24,005 bases of DNA from CADEED01 sp046733635. GTDB taxonomy: Bacteria; Pseudomonadota; Gammaproteobacteria; Steroidobacterales; Steroidobacteraceae. Shown here in pieces: positions 15,440 to 23,982 of the stretch. Location: positions 1 through 24,005 of the forward strand of contig JBKPPO010000053.1 of NCBI GenBank assembly GCA_046733635.1, read 5' to 3'. The translations under genes and the position numbers were made by a program. Position 1 is the stretch's first letter. Each line of letters starts with the position of its first letter. Below the pieces are notes generated by a model. It ran no database searches and had not been told where the DNA came from. It was given only the letters and a program-made list of their open reading frames with translations.

Positions 15440-16909
15440 TCAACGGACGGGGGTGGTCTCCAACCAGCCGCCTTCGAAGCCCGCCCGCTTGAGGCCGCGC
15501 ACGATGTAGGGATTGCGTTTCATCACCGACCAGATCAGCTCGCTGCGGTGATTCTCGATCATCGAAATGATCGGGCCCTGGTCGATGCCGAGGTAGTCGC
15601 TGGCCACCCAGCCGACGCCGCGAACGCGTTTGCCATGTTGCAGCGGCACGTCGTAGTCGAAGCTCGGATTGAACGCGTCGAGGAAACCGTACTTGCCGTA
15701 GATGTGCGAGCCATAACGCTTGTGCATCTCATGGGTCGCGGGGATCACGACTTCGGGCGCGAACGGCAGCGAGGCGATGGCCGCCGTCGGCGCGATGGTG
15801 CCGTCGTCGATGGTCTCGACGAGGCTCACGCCGCGCGCCGAATACGCGTGGAATTGCCGCGTCTTGCCGAGATAGGGCAGCTTGAAATAGCCCGGGCCGT
15901 CGCTGGCCGTGAGACCCCAGATATTGGGCCCGTATCCGCGCCAGTCGAGCGGATTGCGGATCGCGTACGCACGCTGCGCGAGTACGGCGCGCCGGCTGTT
16001 CTCGAAGTAGTCGATACCCTGCGGCCACATGAACTCGTCCTTGATGCCGCGGTAGTCGATCCAGATGGCGCTGTACTGGTGGCCGAACATGGGACCGAAG
16101 GTCAGGTGCGTATGGCCTTCGAGCGTGCCCCAGTGGCGGTAGTAGTTGGACGTGAACGAGTCCCAGGTGCCGCCCGCGGCGGGGTGCGTGGGGCTGCCGA
16201 GCGCGAGCACGTACACGATCATGCCTTCGTTGTAGCCGCGCCAGTCGTGGATCTCGAACTGCAGCTCCGGGCTCCAGGCCATGCGGATATCGGGCACGTG
16301 CTCGATGAAGAAAGGCCAGTTGGCGCGTTCGTAGAGCTCCTGAGCGAGGCGGCGGATCTCCTTTTCGGCGGGATCGTCGCCGTCGAAGTATCCGGCGGCG
16401 AACAATGCGCCTGCGAAGAACAGCGCGGAGTCCACGGTAGATAGTTCGGAGTTGCCGTAGCGCAGTCCCGTGCCCATGTTGATGAAGTGATAGAAGAACC
16501 CCTGGTAGCCGGCGGTCGACGCCGATTCCGGTCCCTGCGGCAGGCCGTGGATGAACTTGAGCGTCAGCAGCACGCGGTCGCGCGCCTTCGCGCGCGTGAC
16601 ATAGCGCCGCTCCGCGCCGATGGCATAGGCATTGAGAGCGAAGCCGATGGCCGCGATGCTCGAGAACGGCGGCTTCGGCCAGCGGTCGGGCACGAGGCCG
16701 GTCTCCGGCTCCGCCGTGTCCCAGAAGAAATCGAAGGTGCGCTTTTCGATGTCCTCGAACAGCGGGTCCAGCGTATTCACCACGGGCAGCGCCGGGCGCA
16801 CCGCCCTCGGTTCGACGGGCTTGGGCGGCGTTTCACAGGCGAACAGCATGAGCGACGCCAGCGCAGCGCAGACCACCACCAGCAGCGTCTTGAGGGTACG
16901 CAAACCCAT
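15440..16909 (-). CDS. Glucoamylase-like lipoprotein (PF10091; GH144 beta-1,2-glucanase-like)
   Basis: A 489-residue predicted envelope lipoprotein. From the ATG at 16909, a hydrophobic leader ends in lipobox LFAC with C25 as the lipid-anchored residue; Glu at +2 favours the outer membrane under the E. coli Lol rule. The rest matches the Glycoamylase-like (alpha/alpha)6 family: RTFDFFWDTAEPETGLVPDR near the start, TAGYQGFFYHFINM, and YGKYGFLDAFN then GIDQGPIISMIENHRSELIW near the end. Characterised relatives include GH144 endo-beta-1,2-glucanases, but the substrate cannot be read from sequence. The ATG shares its A with the halogenase stop (TGATG); a GTG one codon earlier is possible. Its C terminus abuts the convergent DUF6496 gene with no gap. 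Confidence 0.82.
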   Translation of the reverse strand: MGLRTLKTLLVVVCAALASLMLFACETPPKPVEPRAVRPALPVVNTLDPLFEDIEKRTFDFFWDTAEPETGLVPDRWPKPPFSSIAAIGFALNAYAIGAERRYVTRAKARDRVLLTLKFIHGLPQGPESASTAGYQGFFYHFINMGTGLRYGNSELSTVDSALFFAGALFAAGYFDGDDPAEKEIRRLAQELYERANWPFFIEHVPDIRMAWSPELQFEIHDWRGYNEGMIVYVLALGSPTHPAAGGTWDSFTSNYYRHWGTLEGHTHLTFGPMFGHQYSAIWIDYRGIKDEFMWPQGIDYFENSRRAVLAQRAYAIRNPLDWRGYGPNIWGLTASDGPGYFKLPYLGKTRQFHAYSARGVSLVETIDDGTIAPTAAIASLPFAPEVVIPATHEMHKRYGSHIYGKYGFLDAFNPSFDYDVPLQHGKRVRGVGWVASDYLGIDQGPIISMIENHRSELIWSVMKRNPYIVRGLKRAGFEGGWLETTPVR

Positions 16910-18426
16910 CACGCGGCCACCGGCGCGCGGCAGTAGCGATCGATGAACTGTTCGTGCAGCGGCATGGCCTCGACGCAGCTCGCGATCACGCCGCGCACGC
17001 TGCCGGCGAGTTGCGTGATCTCCGCATCCGGCACCGAGTCCACGAGCGGGTGATATCCATGCGGCAGGAGACGCTGGCCCACCATCACCTGCACCCAGCT
17101 CGCGAGGCCGAAGAATTCCTCGGCACGCCTGTGCACGCGGCCGGTCTCACGGAACAGTTCGATGCGAGCGCGCAGTTCATCCGGAATCGTCATGGCGCCA
17201 CAATACTTCCAGAACTCCGAATCGCGTCGCTCGGTGACGTGGTAGTGCAGGATCAGGAAATCGCGGATGCGTTCGATCTCGAACGCCGCTTCGCTGTTGA
17301 ATTCTTCGCGCAGCGTGGCGCTCATGTTCCGGTCGGGCAGCATCTGGATGAGGCGGGCGACTCCGGTCTGGATCAGGTGGATGCTCGTGGATTCCAGCGG
17401 TTCCAGGAATCCGCTCGCGAGACCGAGTGCGACGCAATTGCGGTTCCACATCTGTCTGCGGCGTCCGGTGGTGAACCGGAGCACGCGCGGCTCGGCGAGC
17501 GCGCGGCCGTCGAGCTGCCGGACCAGCGTGGCTGCGGCTTCGTCATCGCCGAGATGCTCGCTCGAGTAGACGAGGCCATTGCCGGTGCGGTGCTGCAGCG
17601 GGATGCGCCATTGCCAGCCGGCGGCGCGCGCGGTGGATCGCGTGAATGAGGTGGCCGCACTGGTCTTCTCGCTGGGGACGGCGACCGCGCGATCGCAGGG
17701 CAGCCAGTGCGTCCAGTTCTCGTAGCCGGTTTGCAGAGCGCCTTCGATGAGCAGCCCGCGGAAGCCCGAGCAATCGACGAATAGATCGGCGTTCAGCCGG
17801 ACACCGGACTCGAGCGTCACGGACTCGATGAATCCGTCGCCGGCGCGCAAGTTCACGCCAGCCACCTTGCCTTCGACGCGTTTCACGCCGCGCGCTTCCG
17901 CATATCGACGCAGATACTGCGCGTACAGGCCGGCATCGAAGTGATAGGCGTACGCGACTTGCGAGAGCGGCGAACCCGCGGGCACGTCGCGCGCGCCCGA
18001 GATGAACTTGCCGGCCGGAGCGGCCGCACTGTTGAGCGAATAGTCATCGAGAGCGCTGGCCTTGCCCTGCAGATGCAACTTGAGCCAGTACTGGTGGAAG
18101 GGCAGCGAACGGTAGTCGTGGCCGATGGCGCCGAAGCCGTGCATGTAGCGATCGCCGATGCGCGCCCAGTCCACGAACTGGATGCCCAGCTTGAAGGTGC
18201 CGCGCACCGAGCGCACGAAATCGACTTCGTCGATCTGCAGCGAGTTGTTGAACGCGCGCAGGTGCGTGACCGAGGCTTCACCCACGCCCACGGTGCCGAT
18301 CTCGTCGGACTCCACCACGGTGATGGAAATCGAAAACGCAATGGCGCGCGACAACGCTGCCGCGGCCATCCAGCCCGCGGTGCCTCCGCCCACGATCACG
18401 ATGCTGCGAAGTCTCGTGTCCGTCAC
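16909..18426 (-). CDS. Flavin-dependent tryptophan halogenase family protein
   Basis: FADH2-dependent halogenase of the PrnA/RebH/BrvH type, 505 residues from the GTG at 18426. The FAD-binding GGGTAG is at 13-18. K79 in GTFKLG matches the catalytic Lys79 of PrnA. W271-x-W273-x-I-P (WQWRIP) is the halogenase signature and E345 in EPLEST matches PrnA Glu346. All active-site markers are therefore intact. The GTG start is preferred because it gives VTDTRLRSIVIVGGG, a typical N terminus, and PrnA-like numbering; a TTG at 18459 would add 11 residues. No signal peptide is seen, so it should act in the cytosol and need a flavin reductase, not found here. It lies 75 bases after a TonB receptor and is coupled to a glycosidase gene. 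Members next to TonB receptors may use indole or other substrates instead of free tryptophan. Confidence 0.9.
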   Translation of the reverse strand: MTDTRLRSIVIVGGGTAGWMAAAALSRAIAFSISITVVESDEIGTVGVGEASVTHLRAFNNSLQIDEVDFVRSVRGTFKLGIQFVDWARIGDRYMHGFGAIGHDYRSLPFHQYWLKLHLQGKASALDDYSLNSAAAPAGKFISGARDVPAGSPLSQVAYAYHFDAGLYAQYLRRYAEARGVKRVEGKVAGVNLRAGDGFIESVTLESGVRLNADLFVDCSGFRGLLIEGALQTGYENWTHWLPCDRAVAVPSEKTSAATSFTRSTARAAGWQWRIPLQHRTGNGLVYSSEHLGDDEAAATLVRQLDGRALAEPRVLRFTTGRRRQMWNRNCVALGLASGFLEPLESTSIHLIQTGVARLIQMLPDRNMSATLREEFNSEAAFEIERIRDFLILHYHVTERRDSEFWKYCGAMTIPDELRARIELFRETGRVHRRAEEFFGLASWVQVMVGQRLLPHGYHPLVDSVPDAEITQLAGSVRGVIASCVEAMPLHEQFIDRYCRAPVAA

Positions 18427-18501
18427 GAGGCCAATGATGTCAAAGATCGCCCGCGCCAACAGCCTTTGTGAGGACTTTTTCGTCGGCGCGGGCGAGGGAC
18501 C

Positions 18502-20403
18502 TCAGAACCGGATGCCGAACGAGGCGCGCAACGTACGCGGCAGGCCCGTGATGTTGCCCAGCCGGTTGTAGCGCCCTCCGTTGACCACACCGTTGTCGCC
18601 GGTGGTGTTGATGTAGTCGACGAAGTTGTACTCGTTGGTGATGTTGATGCCGTCGAGGCGCAGGTACATCGAGCCCAGGTCGCCGATCTCGAAGTTCTTC
18701 GTGATCTGCACGTCCAGGGACTGATAGCCCGTGCCACCGATGTCGTAACCCACCGCGGTGCAGGCCGCGCCCGTGGGGAACGTGGCCGGTGCATTGAGGC
18801 AGCCGATGTCGTTCTTGGGCACGGGCGACGCCCAGGTGTACTTGCCCGCGAACGTGAGGCCCCAGGGGCCCGCATACGAGCCCGTGGCGACCACGCGATG
18901 TTTGGCGGCCGCATTCGAGACGATGAACGGGAAGACGTTGATGCTCGACGCGTCGAACAGATAGGTCTGTTCGATGTCGCGGTTCTGTTCCGCATCCGTG
19001 AACGTGTACGAGAACGTCGCGCCCCAGCGGGATTCCTGCGAGAACGGCTTCTCGGCGGACAGCAGTACCTGCGTGCTCTTCGTCTCGATGCCGTTGTCGC
19101 CGATGATGAGATTGCCCGCGAGTCCCGGCGGCGCATTGCTCCACGGCTGGCTGCGGTTCTGCCAGAAGTCGCCATTGGTATAGCGATTGCCGAGCGTGAA
19201 CACGAATCCCTCCTTGCTGAGGATGCGCGACACCGCCACGCTCGTGTTCCAGTCGGCGATGCGGTTGCGCATGCCGAGGCTGAACTGGTCGGAGTAGGGA
19301 ACCTCGAGATCGTTGTTGATGAGGTTCACTTCGCCGGCCCGTCCGTTGAGCAGCGCCGGAAGGGCGTTGGGATCCGAGGCGAACTGGGGATTCCACGCGA
19401 GGCAGGAAGCGCTGATGACGCAGGGATGATCCGGCGTGTTGAATCGCAGCTCCGTCGTCGCCAGCGTGAACTTGGTCTGCTCGAGCTGCAGGTAGTCGTA
19501 CAGCGTGCGGTCGTAGGCGCGGCCCGCGCCGCCGAAGATCACGTGTTGCTGATCGGCGCCGAGGTCATACGAGAAGCCGAGGCGCGGCGCAAACGCGTCG
19601 CGCTGCTCCTTGCGGTTGTTGCCGGTGGAGATGTAATCGTTGATGTCGATGGCGACATTCGGGTCCGACGACAATCCCAGCGACTGCCCGTAGGTGACGC
19701 CGGGCGCCACTTCGGTATTGAACGCATCGAGCAGGAACTGCGGCGTCTGGAAATCCAGGTACGAGGGGTTCCGCTCGAGGTCCCAGCGGATGCCGAGGTT
19801 CAGCGTGAGCTTGTCGTTGACCGTCCAGTCGTCCTGCACGAACACCCCAAGTTGTTTGTCCTCGGAGGTGACCTGGGAGTCGTAGCCCGCCAGCGGCAGC
19901 GCAAAGATCGCCTTCCAGGGCGTCGCGGCGACACCCGCGGCGCTGACGTCGTAGTAGAACACCGGGTTGCCGGGGATGGAGTCCGCGGCCGTGAGGTCCA
20001 CCACCTTGTACTTGATGCCGGCCTTGATGGCGTGCGCACCCGCGACATCGGGGAACGTGATGACGTTGCCGATGGACCAGCCTTCCTGACCTTTGTTCTG
20101 CGCGGCGCGCGGATCGGCGCCATTCACGGCGATGAGGCGCGGATCGTTGTTGGGCCCGTTGTTCCAGGTGTAGACGGCGCCGTTCACGCCCTCGGCGCTG
20201 GCGATCGACGGGACGAAGAACGCATCCTCGTACGTGAACTGCAGTTCGTTCTGCCAGCGCTCGGCATTGTGTTGCCAGCTCAGCTCGTAACGGTTGTCGT
20301 CGTTGTCGGCCTCGACGGAGGCGGACTGCGCAACGCCGGTGCCGGTCTGATTGCCCTGGCTGATCTCCTTGCGGATCTTGGCGGACAGCGTCAACGAATC
20401 GTC
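18502..20403 (-). CDS. TonB-dependent receptor, C-terminal beta-barrel part (frameshifted)
   Basis: About 633 codons of outer-membrane beta-barrel continuing the receptor that begins at 21485. The open frame starts just after an in-frame TGA at 20406-20404; the first possible start is TTG at 20394, which lacks a ribosome site, so independent translation is unlikely. The sequence shows alternating barrel strands (TLTLNLGIRWDLE, FAPRLGFSYDLG, QFSLGMRNRI) and ends ASFGIRF, with the terminal Phe expected for Bam-dependent insertion. Restoring one G near 20400 joins it in frame to the N-terminal part, giving LGETDSLTLSAK at the junction and a protein of about 994 residues. Either a true pseudogene or a sequencing/assembly error. 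Confidence 0.88.
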   Translation of the reverse strand, partial: DDSLTLSAKIRKEISQGNQTGTGVAQSASVEADNDDNRYELSWQHNAERWQNELQFTYEDAFFVPSIASAEGVNGAVYTWNNGPNNDPRLIAVNGADPRAAQNKGQEGWSIGNVITFPDVAGAHAIKAGIKYKVVDLTAADSIPGNPVFYYDVSAAGVAATPWKAIFALPLAGYDSQVTSEDKQLGVFVQDDWTVNDKLTLNLGIRWDLERNPSYLDFQTPQFLLDAFNTEVAPGVTYGQSLGLSSDPNVAIDINDYISTGNNRKEQRDAFAPRLGFSYDLGADQQHVIFGGAGRAYDRTLYDYLQLEQTKFTLATTELRFNTPDHPCVISASCLAWNPQFASDPNALPALLNGRAGEVNLINNDLEVPYSDQFSLGMRNRIADWNTSVAVSRILSKEGFVFTLGNRYTNGDFWQNRSQPWSNAPPGLAGNLIIGDNGIETKSTQVLLSAEKPFSQESRWGATFSYTFTDAEQNRDIEQTYLFDASSINVFPFIVSNAAAKHRVVATGSYAGPWGLTFAGKYTWASPVPKNDIGCLNAPATFPTGAACTAVGYDIGGTGYQSLDVQITKNFEIGDLGSMYLRLDGINITNEYNFVDYINTTGDNGVVNGGRYNRLGNITGLPRTLRASFGIRF

Positions 20404-21485
20404 TCACCCAACTGCCAGTCGAGCTTGGCGAAGTACAGGTCCTCGTCGAAGGCGATGCTCGCGGGGCCGAGCTGCGCATTCACGTCGGCGGGAATCTGCG
20501 CGACGATGGCCGCGGGCGGACTGCCTTCGAGCGCCACGGTCTTCGGCGTGACGTAGCGTTTGGCTTCGTACGTGACGAAGAAGTGCAGCTTGTCTTCGAT
20601 GATGGGACCGCCGAACGCCACACCGTATTCCTTGCTCTCGGACGGCGTCTTGATGCCCGAGTCCACTTCACCGGGCGTCCGCGCGCGGAAGTTGTCCGCG
20701 GTGTAGGTGCCGAAAGCCTCGCCCTGGAAAGTGTTGGTGCCGGATCGAGTGAGCGCCGTGATCGCAGCGCTCGAGATCTGGTCGTACTCCGCCTTGTAGT
20801 TCGACGTGATCACCTTGTACTCGCCGATCGCGAGCTGCGGGAACGGATTGCCCTGCGTGTCGCCCGCCTGGCCTGACACACCGGAGCGCACGTAGCCCTT
20901 CTGGCCTACGCCGTCGATGTAGAGATTCACGCCGTTCTCGTTCTGTGCACCGCCGCGAATGGAGGTGCGGCCGCTGGCGTCGACTTCGAAGACGACGCCG
21001 GGCACCGTGTCCGCGAATTCGAGGAAGTTGCGCGTCATCTGCGGTGTGGTTTCGATCTGTTGCATCGAAACGGTGGTGCCGACTTCCGAGGTTCGGACTT
21101 CGTTCAGGCGCCGGCCCGTGACGGTGACTTCCTGCATGGGTTGTTCGGGCGAAGACACTTCGCCGACTGCTTCGCCGGCGACTTCGCCCGGCGCGAGATT
21201 CAAGGTGGCGGTGGAAGCCACACTCAGCGTCACGACGGTTTCCGTGCCGGGTCCGGCGTTGACTCTATAGGTACCGGGCGGAAGGCCGGGGAGCGTGTAT
21301 GCACCGGCGGCGTTGGCCTTGGTGCGGCGAGTGATACCCGTGGCCACGTTCTGGGCCGTGACATCGGCGTTGGCCGGCGCGTTGCCGCGCAGGGTGGCAT
21401 CGGCGGATTGCGCTTGCACGGCCATCGGCGAGGCAAGCGCGGCGGCGATGGCGGAAGCAAGCGCGAGACGCGGAAAAGTTCTCAT
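20391..21485 (-). CDS. TonB-dependent receptor, signal peptide, Oar-type N-domain and plug (frameshifted)
   Basis: N-terminal 364 codons of an outer-membrane active transporter. The Sec signal peptide probably ends at MAVQA (about residue 25). A carboxypeptidase-regulatory-like beta-sandwich follows (about 28-100; ADVTAQNVATGI, GAYTLPGLPPGTYRV), as in Oar-type receptors. The EVTVTGRRL region and plug domain come next (RNFLEFADTVPGV, SIRGGAQNENGVNLYIDGV). The first barrel strands start (DLYFAKLDWQLGE), then the frame hits TGA at 20393-20391. GAGGGG four bases before the ATG (21490-21495) is a good ribosome site. The receptor heads a leftward cluster with the halogenase and glucanase-like lipoprotein, so its ligand is plausibly a glycan or glycoconjugate (inference). 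Confidence 0.9.
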   Translation of the reverse strand: MRTFPRLALASAIAAALASPMAVQAQSADATLRGNAPANADVTAQNVATGITRRTKANAAGAYTLPGLPPGTYRVNAGPGTETVVTLSVASTATLNLAPGEVAGEAVGEVSSPEQPMQEVTVTGRRLNEVRTSEVGTTVSMQQIETTPQMTRNFLEFADTVPGVVFEVDASGRTSIRGGAQNENGVNLYIDGVGQKGYVRSGVSGQAGDTQGNPFPQLAIGEYKVITSNYKAEYDQISSAAITALTRSGTNTFQGEAFGTYTADNFRARTPGEVDSGIKTPSESKEYGVAFGGPIIEDKLHFFVTYEAKRYVTPKTVALEGSPPAAIVAQIPADVNAQLGPASIAFDEDLYFAKLDWQLGETIR

Positions 21486-21519
21486 GATTCCCCTCGTAGG
21501 TTTCGCACGTGTCGCTTTT

Positions 21520-21539
21520 GCAACGACGCGTTTCGTTGC
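21520..21539 (-). promoter_or_regulatory. Inverted repeat in the TonB receptor leader
   Basis: GCAACGA and TCGTTGC (seven-base perfect arms) flank a six-base loop, 34 bases before the receptor ATG. It could be an operator or a 5'-UTR hairpin. The rest of the 21486-21676 gap shows no convincing promoter or terminator; TGTAAGAAT on the minus strand just upstream is the only AT-richer patch. Confidence 0.4.
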
Positions 21540-21676
21540 GGGCGATTCTTACACCCTGCCGAGGCTCGGGCGCGTGGGAACGGGGTCAGTCTTGAGGCGG
21601 CCCGGATGCAGGAGGGCTCTGACAGTGGTTGATGCGCCGCGGCAGCGCGAGTAGTTAGCGTACGTCCGGTGACGAA

Positions 21677-23982
21677 CTACTTGAGGCTCAGCGCGACGCG
21701 GATGCGGTCTCCCGAGGCCGCCTGCGCGCTCGCGGCGAGCATGAACACGCGGCCAGGCTCGACCTGCCCGGACGACAGCAGTGCATCCTGGATCCGTCGC
21801 GCGCGTTCCTGCGCCAGGGACAACAAGGCGTCTTCGAGTGCGTCGGCGCCCGGGCGCAGCACAGCCTCCAGTTCGCGATTCGCGGCTTCGAGCGCGGCCG
21901 CCTCGCGATCCCTGGTGCGCAGGGCCTGCAGTGCCTGCGCTGCGGGTGGCAACGCCGCGCCGGCTTTCTCCTTCCCATGCAATGCGAGCAGCAGTTCGAA
22001 GCGCCGGGCAGGATCGCTCACGGTAACATCATCGCCGTTGCCGCCCTTGCCATGCGCCTGTGACAGCAGCTTCTGTTCGAGCATCGCGGCGCCGAGTGCG
22101 TTCGCGTCCACCTCGGCGGCGTAACTCGCCGGCACTTCCAGTGAGAGCTGCGGACGTTCGTAGAGCGCCCGGGTGAGCGCGGCCAGCTTGCCGTTCCCGG
22201 CGTCATCGAGCGCCGCGCTGCCGGGCGCGAAATCGATGAGGTTCACTTCCTCGCCGCCGCCGAAGACGCTGCCCAGTAGTTTGAAAGGCGAGGTGGCCAC
22301 GCTGCCGAGCAGGTTCACGAACGCCTTCCAGATGATGGGGCCCATGCGGAACTTCGGATCGTCGAGGCTGCCGGTGACGGGCAGTCCCAGGTCGATGACG
22401 CCGTTGCGGTCCTTGAGCAATGCCACGGCCAGGCGCAGCGGCAGGTTCACGGCGTCCGGGCTATCTACCTTGTCGCCGAGCGTGAGCTGATCGACGACGA
22501 ACCGTTGCTCCGCGTTGAGCTGGCGGTTCTCCACCTGGTAACGCACGTCCACGGAGAGTTTGCCCTTCTCGATCCGGTAGCCCGCGAAGCGCCCGGAATA
22601 CGGTGTGACGGACGTGAGCTCCACGCCGTCGAACTTCACGCGGATGTCGGTGAACAGGCTCGCGGACAGCAGGTTTACCTCGCCTGCGATCTCGACGGGC
22701 GCATAGCGGTCTATCTTGCCGTCGAGCGCGAGTTTCGCGCGCGAATCCTTGCGCGAAGAAAGTCCCGACACCGTGCCGCCGAGTTGTTGCAGGCTCACGG
22801 CATAGTTGGGCTTGATCCAGAAGTCCGCGAAGTTCGCCGAGCCGTCATGCACGCGCACGCGGCCGATGTGCATGGCCATGGGAGAAGCCGCGCCCGCGGG
22901 CACCGTCACTCCTTCCACGGTCTGCACGGGACCCGGTGCATCGCCCGGCCGCGCAAGCACCTTGCTCACGTTGGTCGTCTGGTCAGGCGCGATGATGAAA
23001 CGCACGTAGGGCTTGCGTGCGTCGATGTCCGCGATGCGCAGTGATTCGGGCTTCGAGCGGTAGTCGATGCCCGTGAGCGCCAGCCTTTCCCATTTGAGGA
23101 AATCTTCGCGCAGCGCATCGTCGATCGTATGCAGGTTCGCGCTGCTGACGTCGCCCTTGATGCGCAGGTCATCGGGCGCGTAGTCGATGTCCAGCTTCGA
23201 GTTCAGCGATCCGCTCTCGAGCGTCATCTGCGTATACGAACCCACGTAAGGTTGAAGCGCAGTCAGATCGAGGCCTGTCAAGGTGAGCTGCCCCGAGAAG
23301 CGGGATTCCGCAGGCGAGCCCCGACCCTGGATCTGGAGTTTGCCGCCTTCTTCCAGGACGAGATCCGCGCTGATTTCCAGTGTCTGGTTCGCTTCCGTGC
23401 TGAAGTCCTTCACCCGCAGGTTTATTGGTGAGAGCACCAGTTGGGCCGCGGGTTTGACGAACTGATCGTCGATTGCCACACGCAGGCCCGCTACTTCCAT
23501 GAGAGGCGCATTCACACTCCAAGCGCGCTCCGCCGCAGCGTCGCTCACGTCGGCCTGGACGGTCACCGGCGCCGGTGCGTTGACGGGCCCGGCGGCGGGC
23601 GCGTCTGCCAGGCTCAGCAGATTGATGGCGCCGTTGCGGTCGCGGCGCGCGAGCATCGAACTACCTTCGAGCCGAACGGAGCCGATGCTCACGATCCGCT
23701 GCGCCAGGTTCACCTTCGCGTCGGCGATCGCGAGCAACTTCGCCAGGATCCAGTCCTCGTCGCCGCCCCGCGCGCGGATCTTCAGATCCTGCACGGCAAT
23801 GGAGCCCAGTCCGACTTCGAGTGTGAGCTGCGGGTCGGTGGCGGCGAAGTGATAGTCGCCGGTGACGCGCACCAGCCCGTCCGCGACGTCGAAGCCCAGG
23901 GATTCCTGGAGGTACGCCCACAGCGTCTGGGCGCGTACGTCCGTCAGTTCGAAGTTCCCTCGCGAAGAGAGCGGCGCGAGGC
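21677..23982 (-). CDS. DUF748 / AsmA-like envelope protein (5'-truncated)
   Basis: About 767 codons of a large repeat-beta protein of the DUF748 family (AsmA-like clan), whose members are thought to sit in the envelope and in some cases move lipids between membranes. The frame stays open from the stop at 21679-21677 through 23982, where genome sequence ends in adapter; the start is lost and the GTG at 23872 is internal (codons upstream read AYLQESLGFDVADGL). Family hallmarks near the C terminus are LGLPVTGSLDDPKFRMGP, TSPFKLLGSVFGGGEE and NLIDFAPGSAAL, followed by an OmpA-like stretch. It lies 191 bases upstream of the TonB receptor on the same strand; a functional link is possible but not shown. 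Confidence 0.88.

Noticed and set aside
20391..20406. Programmed -1 frameshifting to make the full receptor
   Set aside because: No slippery heptamer or clear downstream stimulator is visible, and TonB receptors are not known to use it. A one-base deletion or error is simpler.
18898..20556. 552-codon open frame on the plus strand opposite the TonB receptor
   Set aside because: Low-complexity Arg/Val/Ala-rich translation with no recognisable domain. It is the antisense shadow of a clear beta-barrel protein in high-GC DNA.
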